Assembly: GCF_000005505.3 (NCBI RefSeq)
Contig: NC_016131.3
Location: 60,497,355 to 60,561,354 of the forward strand
DNA: 64,000 bases
Direction: 5' to 3'
Source of the DNA: Brachypodium distachyon
Lineage: Eukaryota > Streptophyta > Magnoliopsida > Poales > Poaceae
Below are positions 45,127 to 55,012 of the stretch, piece by piece. Positions within the stretch are counted from its first letter, which is position 1; each line of letters opens with the position of its first letter. The notes beneath the pieces are model-generated. The model had not been told where the DNA came from. It saw only the letters and a list, made by a program, of their open reading frames with translations, and did not search any database. The position numbers were made by a program, and so were the translations under genes.

Positions 45127-46154
45127 TGATTCCTCTGTTAATCGGAAGTCGGTTTGAAGTGCCCCAATCGCGTATCGAATCACTCATTTTCTATTTTTTA
45201 GAGCGTGCCACTTCTTAGTTGACATTTGAACAACCTATATGTTGGGCAACGTTTGATGCATGTTAGCACAAACTCGTGGACTCGTGGCTACCACACCAAC
45301 CACTTGTAAGTCAAAGGCAATGTAGGACCACTAGCTAATTAATCCTTCACTTCTTAGTACATACAACCACTTATTTGAAGATGTTAATTACTCCATTTCG
45401 ATAATATTCTCTCTGTTTCAAATTAGTTATGCATGCGTGCAGCTTTTTAAAGTCGAAATGAAGTAAAGAGATAAAATACTCCTCTTTCATATTCACATGA
45501 AATTTATTGCACCATGTATTCATCGTTCCTTGCCAATCTCTACTTAACCTCACATCTATTTGTCAACTGTTTTGCTAGGGCTTAGTCGCCAGAGAAATAA
45601 GAATTTCCCAATCGACTACTTGAGCCGTCCGATCTACTTTGAGATTCTCACCTTTGACTTTATAATTTGTTCTTATGTATTTGATACAGATGGGCGGTCA
45701 AGATCATCGACTTAGAAATTTTTATTTCCCAGTCAACTTTGCTGAATCCATTTATCAAACAGGGTGTTAGCCTTAAGAAGAGTGAAAGCATGGTGAATTA
45801 GGTTTGAGAATCTAATTATACAGTTATTTTGGTATCAGCGCGTTCGGTGTGACCGACACCAGAGTTAGGTTCTTTGGGGTGCGTGTGGTGGTCGATTGCA
45901 ACCGCCGGGGACCTCATCGCTACCCATGTCCCATTGACATTTCGCTACCATTAATTCAGTACTCATGTGTGTGTTTTAAAGCTCACCTTAAAGAACGGCA
46001 CACGCATGTGTACAAGGACACAGGTCCATGCGGCAGCGCGCGGGTGGCTCGCACAGATGCAACGTAGGCATGTGCGGGCTCGGCCGCAGATGACCGGCGC
46101 CGTCACGGTCACGACGTACGGTGCCCGGAGGTCGTCTAACGGTCCGGTCAGTAT
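45127..46154. other. Intergenic, no feature recognised
   Basis: No gene or element recognised. Short open frames near 45849-46299 lack any family resemblance. Confidence 0.45.
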
Positions 46155-46156
46155 TA

Positions 46157-46250
46157 CTCCCCGCAAAATATTACAAGTATCTAAACACATTTTAGATATA
46201 AATACATTCATGTTGACCAAATTTGAGTTATTTAATATGGAACGGAAAGA
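46157..46250. mobile_element. Degenerate Stowaway MITE
   Basis: Starts CTCCCCGCAAAATATTACAA after TA and ends ATATGGAACGGAAAGA before TTA. Interior ACATTTTAGATATAAATACA matches the other Stowaways of the ATTTTGACAAGAATTATG type here. Both ends are mutated. Confidence 0.6.
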
Positions 46251-46799
46251 TTACGAGTTAGTAATAAGTATGGTAAACAAAAAAACTTTGTTCCGATGAG
46301 GTGTGGCCCTCGCATTGGACAGACCAATTCGCGGGGCCCGTGATAGCCGCGCGGCGTGTGGGCGGAGTCTGTCTCGCTCATCAACGGACTTTTAACTGTC
46401 GCATTGAACAAGAAGATGGCGACCTGGAATTAAACTAAACCAGCTAGCTGGTCGATCGATGCAATTGACGTCTACGCCGTCGTCAATCACGCGTGTCGTC
46501 CGCTGATATACGATGTGCAGTAACAGCATGAGGGAGGGAACACACTATCGCTTTGCGCGACGCGTTCTTTCTTTTCCTTGGTTCAACCATCGGGCCGTTT
46601 TAAATTTCTCCCAATCTTCTCATGGGATGCGACAGGAGTTTTAATACAGGCAAGGGCGGTACGTGGAAGCTTCCTCCGCAGTAGTCCATGTTTACTTAGC
46701 ACGCCGGCCAGCACTTCCTAATTAAAGCGGGTACTGCATTTCGAAATTCAAGCTAGCTCATGCACTTTTATCGGGGTTTTAATGTTTAATTAACTTGTA

Positions 46800-46949
46800 C
46801 TCCGTATTCCAAAGTGTTAATTTTTCTAATTGTATCATTTTTTGTATCACTTAACCTTGCAGGCACAGAAATAGAGTAGTTACGTTTTTTAGAAATAAAT
46901 ACATCCATTTTTAAATAAATTTGAGATAATAATTACGAATTGTAGGGAG
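46800..46949. mobile_element. Degenerate Stowaway MITE with internal change
   Basis: TA then CTCCGTATTCCAAAGTG at the left and AATTACGAATTGTAGGGAG then TA at the right, with TTTTAGAAATAAATACATCC inside. At 150 bp it is longer than its relatives (about 113 bp), with about 40 bp of unrelated-looking sequence (around ACTTAACCTTGCAGGCACAG). Confidence 0.5.
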
Positions 46950-47087
46950 TACTGGTTATCTATGAAACTTGAATTTCCAAATCCACGAGCGCTTTATACA
47001 TTACACGACGCAGATTGCGCCGGATCAAGAGGTGGCGACACATTACCGTTGATGATTAATTGTCTTCAAATTAAAGCGGTCGTGATG

Positions 47088-47135
47088 GAGCCCAAATGTT
47101 GTTAGGTTTTTTTTTTTACCAAGAGCCCAAATGTT
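47088..47135 (-). mobile_element. Retroposon tail only, 13-bp direct repeat
   Basis: GAGCCCAAATGTT occurs at 47088-47100 and 47123-47135. The 22 bp between read TTGGTAAAAAAAAAAACC on the minus strand. The TTGGT before the A tail resembles the 3' end of the LINE at 55.0 kb (TTTTTGGTC then A tail). AGG follows both repeats with a small difference (GTTAGG against AGG). Confidence 0.5.
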
Positions 47136-48554
47136 AGGTCTGCAAGAGCTAGACGGCCGAATCCATCTCCTTTTTCTAACGCAACACGCAGGCAGAAGTG
47201 GCACCAGGAAAAAGGCACCCCAGTTATCGACCGACCGACGGATGTGTCGATTAATTTTGACGCTGCACGCTGCTGCTGGCGACGACCTAAGAATGTCGGG
47301 GTGTAGGATGAAAAGCCAAAGGCCGGCCACGCGTACGTGTTGCATCCTCGTGGTTGCTATTTCGAGCAAGCTGCACCTGCAGGTACGTACGTGTACGTGG
47401 GAGGAGCACCAGTGTCAGCTCAGGCATTATAAGCTCGTCTCGTCGGGAAAGGAAATTTATAAAGGATAGAAAGGAGAGAGAGGGACGGGGGATAGAAAGA
47501 CGAGAGCTGCATGTACGTATATGCTTTGCATGCATCGCAAAGATGTAATGGGGGGTGACTAGAATTTGCGGGCGGGTGATATGGAAAGGCGAGGCGATTT
47601 GTTGGCAAAGCCCGTGCGCTTTCTATCTCTTTGCCTTTTTTCTCACTTGATGTGTTTGCATTGCACAAACTTCAATCTAGACGGCACAACCGCACAAATG
47701 ATGGTAGTTGCTGCTTGTTTTGGGAGATGCTTGATCTCCGATTAAGGTAGGAGAGTGCGTACTATGATGTGCTGGACCATTTGTGTGATACCAAATTCAG
47801 TTCCTAAAAAAAAGGAACATCAAATTCATTTGTACATTGTATAAGATGCATGATGTTCATAGAAACAAATTAGGTAATTCATCCGAATTATCAAAAAATC
47901 TTGTTACCGACTACTCCATACAAAAGGTTGAGTTTGCGGTTGCTAACCTTTGATGTGTTAAACTTATTTTATAATCTGATGCAGTAAACAACGCATGGAT
48001 TCAAGAAAAAGTTAGTTACCTAGACAATAAAATAGACAAAAGCGGGTGGAACAAACGGGAGCATGAAGATCCACCACAATGTTAAACGGAGATTAATAGT
48101 GTGTATATCATTGTGGTATGTTTCTTCTTCTTCTTTGCAAGCACACTATAACATTTATCTCTAAGGTAGCTCTACGCCTGCAGGAATGTGACGAAGTTGT
48201 CGGGAGGTATAAATCTCTTGTAGGGATTATGTATAAGGTATTTTGCTTCTAACTTTGTTTGGAATCAAACTTCTCAAAATTTGGCAATTAAAGAAAAATG
48301 CATTAACATCTACAATATCAAATTAAATAAGTATGACATGAAAACATATATCATGAGGATTTAATAAAACTAATTCAGTGCCGTAGATGTTTATATTTTT
48401 TTATAAACTTAATCAAACTTTTATTTTTTTAATTTAATAACAAATGTAGCACATCTTTTAAATTAAAAGAGAGGAAATAGTTCTCAAAACCTGGCATTTT
48501 GTTAGATGAAGCCGAGCCCGGTGGAAACATTTGAACAAGAAAATATTTGCATAA
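47136..48554. other. Intergenic, no feature recognised
   Basis: No gene or complete element recognised; open frames near 47131-47668 have no family resemblance. A TCCTAAAAAAAA tract near 47800 resembles LINE 3' tails but has no convincing flanking repeats. Confidence 0.45.
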
Positions 48555-48556
48555 TA

Positions 48557-48669
48557 CTCCCTCCGTTTCATAATTCTTGTCTCAAATTTGCTCAAAAATA
48601 GATGTATCTATTTCTAAAAAGTGTCTAGATACATGTAATATTTTGACAAGAATTATGAAACGGAGTGAG
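48557..48669. mobile_element. Stowaway MITE
   Basis: Left end CTCCCTCCGTTTCATAATTC, right end complementary (GAATTATGAAACGGAGTGAG), 113 bp, TA on both sides. Well-preserved inverted repeats extend over most of the element. Confidence 0.9.
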
Positions 48670-48671
48670 TA

Positions 48672-50464
48672 GTATGCAAGTGGCCAATATTTTGGAGTTT
48701 CAGGATTGTTCTAACCAGCGTTTTGGCCGAATCACTGATGAAGCAAGAAGCTCGAGCGAGGCCGGACTAGCGGGCATGCAGCTGCTCTGCTCGAACAAAG
48801 GCACCACTGCACCAGCAACCCACTGCCCTCTTATTACATTTATCTCTCCCTTGCTTAACTTAACTTTCTTTGTACTGAACCTACCCCACGTCATACAATC
48901 AGCTAAAAAAAACACAGCAATTTGCTGCTTTTTCGTAAAAAATAATAATCGTTCTAACAGAAAAGGACACCTGAGCAATACTAGCAGCCGAAGGAGTAGA
49001 ACCTAAGCAGGAAAGGCGCCAGTGGTATTACACACCGATGATTTCTTAATATAACGTATCTGTTATATTCTCAATTCTTTCATTTAGAAAACGGTGACTG
49101 TGTTGGATGGATACCTTTGATTATATTTCCTTTCTTGAGCTAAAGTTGCTAGGTTATCACTATCACCATCTCATGCAACTGCCAAGTTGACATGGTTGGG
49201 CCCAAACAAATCCTAACTGATTTTCTTTAGTTTAGCGGGCGCCCTAGTTTAATTAGTCCACTTTACCCTGTAATCCTGTTGGCCAGTACTTCAGCGCCGA
49301 TGTCATCACAAGTTTCTTTGGTTTTTACACAACATTATTTTCTTTTCTTTTTGAATTGAAATCGGTTCTTTTTCATAACATTGTACAATTGCTATGCACG
49401 TTCAAATCAGCAAATGACTGGAACAGAGTACACCATCCGCAATTCAGTTAAAATTACATTATTTTGTCACATGTTTTTTTTAGGAGATACTGCACTGAGC
49501 AGAGCCTCTACCTTTTTGGAGCATCCTAGTGTAGAAATTATTGCGAATATCTTCTTAATTAGGTTAGTTTTGTTTGTTGTTTGTGTCATACCATGAATAA
49601 TTTTTTCGATTTAAAGATTATAGTATGACCGCATCTTATGATTACACGTCCATTTTCTTGATATGCCCATATAATGGGATCCTCTGTAAAAGCCATGGTT
49701 CACCCATCACCACCCATGCATGTATAGGGGGAAAGCAAAATCCCACTTTAGATCTGAGAGTTAAAACTTTAAAATACTAATAGAAAAGTTTCAAAGTGGC
49801 AGTTAATTGTTCATTTCGTTTGAACCGAATAGTAAACCTAGATTGTACTCACCTGATCTGCATCTGATTTCATGACTGTCCATAAAATCAGCGTTTTCAT
49901 ACACACTTGAATAATGCAGCAACTAGAAACTTTATCATCAGTTGTCCTTATTCTTTTAAGAATGATAGATATTTTGCAGAAAAGTAGCTTGGGGCGTCAA
50001 TTTATATATATACAAGATATGCAAGAGTTTATGCTATCCTTTATTGTCTCTAAAGACAATATTGATGCCCATGTTCTGTTTTATTTCCCTTCCATAAGCA
50101 TCATAAAACCATCATTAGGATGCTTGCAGCAATTTGATGTCTATTTTGTTATATACCACCATGTCGATCACCATTACATTATTCCATTCACGATAAATAA
50201 TTGAATTTGATCAATGAAGCTACAACAGGCTCCTCGGGTCTTCTAGGCCATCGCTACAAGTTATATGGCTGGTGGCATAATGCAATTGCATTACACTTTG
50301 ATTAGCAAAATCAGTTCTATCAAGTCAGTTGGGCACCTAATATGTCGATCGTGCTTTTGAACGGAGTCCTGGTGGAGAGGCCTCTGCCACCGTGAACCCC
50401 CTTTTAATTCCCTCTCAGTCCATCCCCCACAGCGGTTCCTCGACGTGTTGGCACTCGCCGCTGT
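48672..50464. other. Intergenic, no feature recognised
   Basis: AT-rich sequence. Several open frames of 60-115 codons (for example 48665-49006 and 49914-50204) have no domain, no codon bias and no neighbours to suggest a gene. Nothing supportable. Confidence 0.45.
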
Positions 50465-51446
50465 TTGAGCATCTCCAACAGCATATCCATATTTTGCTAG
50501 AATACCAAAAAACTGTCAATAAGGGTATTTTGTCCCAAAAAAACGTTTCCAGCAGCATACCCGTAAATTTCGGATACCCAATTTTTTTTTTGAGTAGCTA
50601 CCCAATACCCAAATATGGGTATTGAGCGCTAAAATATGAATAGGTACCCAAAACACACCAGTGGCGGGAATGCCAACTGCCTCGTTCCGGCCATTTCCGA
50701 GCTGACCCCGACCGGACCGCGCCGCCGCTGACCACCGATGTCCTCCCACCGCAGCCGACCCCTCCGCCACCTCCCTAGGTGCCCCCGTCGGCGTTCCCCT
50801 ACGCCCGTTCGGCTCAGCCCCGCCGCATCGGGTGCCGCCGCTGGTGACCGCCGCCGCCCCCACCTGCTGCCTTGCGCCGCTCGACCCCGCTCCGTTGTGA
50901 CCTCCGCCACAGTCCCGGACCGTCGTGGTTGCGCCCTGCCCCTACTGCCGCGGCCCGGCCCCCCTCCTGCCCACGCCCTCCCCGCGGTCCAGCGCCACCA
51001 TGGGCGCGCCCAGGCGCCCGCCGCCGCCCTGCCCGCTCCGCACCCCTGCCGGTCTTCCTCCGCCGCCACTCCTCCTCTTCCCCTTCCCGACCACGGTGCC
51101 GCCCTAGGAGCCGCCGAGCTGCAGCCCCCGCGAGCGGAGCGCCCCCGTGCGGCACTGACGTTGCCTTCATGGGCCCATCTCCTGCTCTGGCGCCGATTTG
51201 AATCGAGGAGGGCCTCCGCTGCTATGGACTTGGGATACGACAGGGAGAAAGGAGAGGAGGAGACGAGTAGATGAAAAAGAAGGAAAGAAGAAGAAAGCAT
51301 CAAATGAGAATATTCTTTTTTGGGTATCTAGTTTTGGATATGCTGAAATAGTTGGACACATTTTGGGTACCCAAATTTTTCTCTCTATCCTACCCATAAT
51401 GGTTTTGGGTATCCAAAATATGGGTATGTTGTTGGAGATGCTCTTA
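50464..51446. mobile_element. PIF/Harbinger-like non-autonomous element with GC-rich interior
   Basis: Inverted ends GAGCATCTCCAACAGCATA (from 50467) and TATGTTGTTGGAGATGCTC (to 51443), followed by TTA on the right and TTT on the left, close to the 3-bp TTA/TAA target duplication of PIF/Harbinger elements. AT-rich subterminal parts with repeated GGGTA(C/T)CCAAA motifs enclose about 600 bp of GC-rich sequence (50680-51280) that is open in several frames, perhaps a captured gene fragment. No transposase is present. The superfamily assignment rests mainly on the sister element at 53.6 kb. Confidence 0.6.
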
Positions 51447-51464
51447 GAGCGCACATCCTAGCTA

Positions 51465-51620
51465 GCTAGTCAAACACGAGTTTAGCGTCCTATCGACTCA
51501 GGCTCACGGAGCCCACACCAAACAAACAAGGCTTGAAGACTAACTCAACGCAAAAGACCAATATGATAGGTAAGATTTGCCCCATTTTATATGCCGTGCT
51601 CTCTTACAGTCAATTGATGA
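51465..51620. repeat. Left copy of a diverged direct repeat
   Basis: CAGGCTCACGGAGCC, AGACTAACTCAACGCAAAAG, ATATGATAGGTAAGATTTGC and TATATGCCGTGCTCTCTTAC correspond in order to text at 52957-53100 (CTAGGTCCATGGAGCC, AGTCTAACTCAAACCAAAAG, TTTGATAGGCGAGGTTTTCC, TATATGTTGTGCTCTCTCAT). Roughly 75% similar by eye. Confidence 0.65.
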
Positions 51621-51713
51621 TGTATACAAGTTATTTTTCGACCATGGTCCTCTGATGCCGAGTACTTCTCGACGATCGGTATGATCTTCTGTTACTACGA
51701 GATCATATGCACA

Positions 51714-51731
51714 GCTCTGATACCACTTGTT
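51714..51731 (-). promoter_or_regulatory. TGGTATCAGAGC primer-site-like motif
   Basis: The minus strand reads TGGTATCAGAGC, complementary to the 3' end of initiator-Met tRNA and the usual plant LTR-retrotransposon primer site, preceded by CGAACAAG. It could mark the inner edge of a decayed LTR, but no complete LTR could be delimited. Chance occurrence is possible. Confidence 0.3.
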
Positions 51732-51823
51732 CGAGCGCACAGCGGTCGGCCCAGCTTGTCACATGATACACCACGCCCCATGTTAGCCAACAAACATGTT
51801 TGTTGGCAAAGATGGGTTCTGTT

Positions 51824-52919
51824 GGCATTGGGTCACGTTTTTTTAAAGGAGGTTGAAACCTGCGGCCTCTGCATCAAAAAGAGGCACACGACCACATTTT
51901 ACTGATTTATTAACAAGCTTGACAAGATGAATACATCGATCAAACATTCCAAACCCACCAAACTATATCTAGAAGCCTGATGAAGGTGGTGGCCATTATC
52001 AGGACAGAGTGTCCTGGCCGCATACCACCGCCCAACATAGAAATCCGCAGGTCGCACTGGACACAACTGGATAGGCCAATCCACTCTAGAAACAGCCGCC
52101 ACCTTCTTCCACCAACCCAAATTCAGGACATGAATCGAAGCATTGCATCATGCCAGGCCTGGCATCGGCAAGCAGGACCAAACCCCTCCAGCTTCATTTG
52201 TTCCAAAACGAGACCCCCAAGAGGGGAAACGACATCGAAAATGTCACCATCGTTTGATCCGGGAGACCCAGATCTAGGGTTTCCCATGGAACATCTGGAC
52301 GGGAGGCGGGAGAAGCACAACGTCAACACATTCAGCAAGGTAACGACGCTCGCGGGGGCCACCATCGTCAGCTCCGAACGAATCGGAGCCATGCGTCCCA
52401 GATTCGCTGGAGATCAACATGTCATTGCCTCTCTTGCCTCGCTCAGGAGAGGCAGCCGCCTCCACGCCGACGATCTGCCATAACGCCGCCAGGACACGAC
52501 CATCAGGCCGTCGCTGTCTCTAGGGACGGCCAAGACGTGGCCAGGGCAGGCCCCCACTGCCACCACGCGCCGCGGCAAGTGTCGCCACCGCTATGATGCA
52601 ACCATGGCCGAACACCGCCGCCGTCACGTGCTGCGGCCAGACAGATCATAGCCGCTTAGGGCCGGACGGGCATCTCGGCCTCAGTAGGAAGCCAAACACA
52701 GGCCCCCGCCATCGCCAAGGAACGTGCCCAAGACGAGGCCGCCGCCGCCAGGGGAGGATAGCCCGTGCTGCCGATGCAGATCTACCGCCAGGAGCAAGGC
52801 CCCGTCGCCGCCGACGCCGCGCGGGCTTTGCCCGGCGACGCGTGCCGGCGGCGGCGAGGGAGGAGGAGAGTGGCGGTGAACTAGGGTTGTGGGTGTTTAG
52901 GTCCGGCATTGGGTCACGT
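51824..52919 (-). mobile_element. Non-autonomous retroposon, 1.07 kb, with perfect 15-bp target duplication
   Basis: GGCATTGGGTCACGT lies at 51824-51838 and 52905-52919. Read on the minus strand the insert begins GGACCTAAACACCCACAACC, is GC-rich in its 5' two thirds, then AT-rich, and ends TTTTTGATGCAGAGGCCGCA, GGTTTCAACCTCCTTT and A tail. That is the same 3' signature as the remnants at 1449 and 40049. No RT or endonuclease is encoded, so it must have used another LINE's enzymes. The open frames on both strands lack known domains; the interior may derive from a host gene. Confidence 0.8.
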
Positions 52920-52956
52920 ATGTCTCCGCAAGCTGGCCGTCCTCTAAAATAAATGA

Positions 52957-53110
52957 TGATAGACGATCTTAACGCCCTACCAGCCTAGGTCCATGGAGCC
53001 TGCAACCAATCAAAGCATTAAGTCTAACTCAAACCAAAAGATCAATTTGATAGGCGAGGTTTTCCCACTTTATATGTTGTGCTCTCTCATAGTCATATTC
53101 CGATGTAGGA
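52957..53110. repeat. Right copy of a diverged direct repeat
   Basis: Partner of 51465-51620. Without the 1.08-kb retroposon and its target duplication the two copies would be about 0.4 kb apart, compatible with decayed ends of one element or a local duplication. Confidence 0.65.
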
Positions 53111-53229
53111 CTAAAACCGAACAGCCACGACGATCTACACTAGCTGCATGGCCACAAGACTCAGCTGCGTACCTCGCTTTACGTGGATAGAAAGACATCG
53201 GCAACTTATCCAACACCCTTGATGGTTTT

Positions 53230-53560
53230 GGAGAGGTCAAGAATTGTTCACGAACATGCAAAACAAAAAAAATCTTATTGTCGCGCCAATATCAATCTTT
53301 CGATCATGTGGAACGTCCCAACGGTTTGGACCTTGTTCCCCTTGCGCTATCTTGGGCTATCCCTATCCATCCACCGCCTCAAGAAGGTGGGATTTCTTCT
53401 TTCAGCACCTCATCGACAAAGTAGCCGAAAAACTGGCTCCTTAGCAAGGGAAACATGACACGGTGGAAGGCAGAAATACCTTCGTGAAGTCAACCCTCAC
53501 TTCACAACCGATCTAACATCTGAAAACTCCCCACTGAGTCATCGCTACCATTGACAATAC
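53230..53560 (+). pseudogene. LINE reverse-transcriptase fragment
   Basis: The plus strand contains, in two frames, FPLRYLGLSLSIHRLKKVGF and LIDKVAEKLAP followed by NTFVKSTLTSQPI. These are the blocks FP(C)KYLGLPLSIHRL, DKVA.KL.PWKG and TLVKSVLTSQPIYHLT of common grass LINE RTs. It is very short, with frameshift and stops; no ends were detected. Confidence 0.7.
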
Positions 53561-53835
53561 TGGGAGGCAGTACATTGTACAAAATTTCTTGGCGGCCTTA
53601 GAGCATCTCTAGCAGATCCCGTACATCAATGATCTGCAAAAGTTTACGGGCTTCGTGCAAAAAAAAAGCACCAAATCAGATATCGCATATCAGCCTGGCC
53701 CGGAAAAAGCTATTCTATAAACCGTAAAAGCCCATCACGTCGACGTATATGTACAGCCCGGGTGAGGTTTTGCGGATCCCATTCCGCATTTCTACCGGTG
53801 CGTAAAAAAACATACCCCTGCTGCCGGCAAGAAAT

Positions 53836-53880
53836 CCCCCCCCCCCCCCACACACACACACACCACCACCACCACCACCA
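53836..53880. repeat. Compound microsatellite C(14)-(AC)n-(CAC)n
   Basis: A run of 14 C, then about six AC units, then about seven CAC units. Likely to vary in length between individuals; assembly length may be unreliable. Confidence 0.9.
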
Positions 53881-54069
53881 AATTTGCTGCAATGTAGCTC
53901 GTAAATTCGTCCATCAGGTCGGGGAGTCATCAGAGGTAGGTCCGCATGCCCCGCATGGCAGGGGAACCCTGGGCGTACGGGGGACAAGGCGCTGCCGCAG
54001 ATGAGGAGGAGCGCCCGCGTCCTCTTGGAGGTGGCGCGGAAGCATGGCACCTTGCATTGGCTTTGCTAG

Positions 54070-54449
54070 GTGGGCCTCTGTGATGGTCTTCAGGAGCACC
54101 TCGCCCTTCACCGTGAGCAAGAGGCCGAGCTCCTTCGCCGCGAGGAGACGGCCTCGCCAGGGAGCTCCGCTCCGTCTCCCTCATTGGGCAGGTGGCGGAG
54201 ATCTCCCACTCCGGCTCCCTCCGTCACCCTCACGCCACCATGTCCTGCTCTAGCGAGGTCGCCGTCATGCACCAAGCCTTGGCCGCCTCCATTCAGATTA
54301 AGGAGGAAGAGGATGCTCGCCGCGACGCCTACAACGTTGCACAGATCGTGGAGGCCCTCCCGATCGGAGGCGGTGATGGCGGGGCGCTAGGCGGCAAATG
54401 GGAGATGCAGAAGCTGATCTGCATCTCCTCTGACGATGATGAGGCATGA
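54070..54449 (+). pseudogene. Gene-fragment-like ORF inside the Harbinger-like element
   Basis: The 85-codon plus-strand frame 54192-54449 (MAEISHSGSLRHPHATMSCS...) contains VMHQALAASIQIKEEEDARR and EMQKLICISSDDDEA before its stop, with balanced composition and acidic/helical character. The preceding sequence in another frame reads EQEAELLRREETA. It looks like the 3' end of a coding sequence picked up by the transposon, but I do not recognise the family. Confidence 0.35.
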
Positions 54450-54757
54450 GTGGCGCCAGCGAGAAGAAGGCCGCACTATCAAGAAGACGAGGAGCTCATT
54501 TTGTTATTTCGTTAAATGCTCCTCATATTAATATTGGGTTAACGCTTATACGATGAACTGCATGATGAACATGAATTTGGCGATGATGCGTGTTCTTGTT
54601 GTTCTGTGCTATTCGAGAATGCGATTCGACGCATGAAGCTTGATTTTAAAAACGTTTTTAGGCAATCTACAAAACATTTTCGTGGATCACCGATATACGG
54701 GATTTGCTAGAGATGCTCTTAGTATCGCTGTCCTCGACCACTTCACTAGAGCTTTGG

Positions 54758-54955
54758 AAAGCCATTGTAAACACTAAACCTTTTAATACAAGTATGTTTC
54801 GTACAAATATTGTGTGTTGAAAAAATGAAACTCTGTACTTAAGAAAGCCATTGTAAACACTAAACCTTTTAATAAAGTATGTTTCATACAGTATTGTGTG
54901 TTGAAAAAACGAAACTCGGTACTTAAGAAAGCCATTGTAAACACTAAACCTTTTT
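54758..54955. repeat. 84-86-bp tandem repeat, about 2.3 copies
   Basis: GCCATTGTAAACACTAAACC begins at 54761, 54847 and 54931. Between them AAGTATGTTTC, TATTGTGTGTTGAAAAAA and GTACTTAAGAAA repeat with few mismatches. It lies in the short gap between the Harbinger-like element and the LINE. Confidence 0.85.
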
Positions 54956-55012
54956 TTTGCAACATAGGGCACCAAATTTATCTGTTTTTCTAAGAATTTA
55001 CCCACATATATA

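Larger units (their letters stand above)
53598..54721. mobile_element. PIF/Harbinger-like non-autonomous element, TTA target duplication
   Basis: Inverted ends GAGCATCTCTAGCAGATCCC (from 53601) and GGGATTTGCTAGAGATGCTC (to 54718), with TTA directly outside both (53598-53600 and 54719-54721), as expected for PIF/Harbinger. The 1118-bp interior has no transposase but holds a GC-rich part (53930-54470) with a plus-strand open frame, and a microsatellite at 53836-53880. Confidence 0.75.

Noticed and set aside
47790..47830. Possible tail-only retroposon (TCCTAAAAAAAA between CAAATTCA repeats)
   Set aside because: Repeat only 8 bp and not placed directly at the A-tract end; too weak.
50629..51303. 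224-codon minus-strand ORF
   Set aside because: GC-rich interior of a Harbinger-like element with equally long frames on the other strand; Arg/Ala/Gly-rich with no domain.
52593..52952. 119-codon plus-strand ORF and opposing frames
   Set aside because: Lies within the retroposon on its non-tail strand and crosses its target duplication; composition effect.
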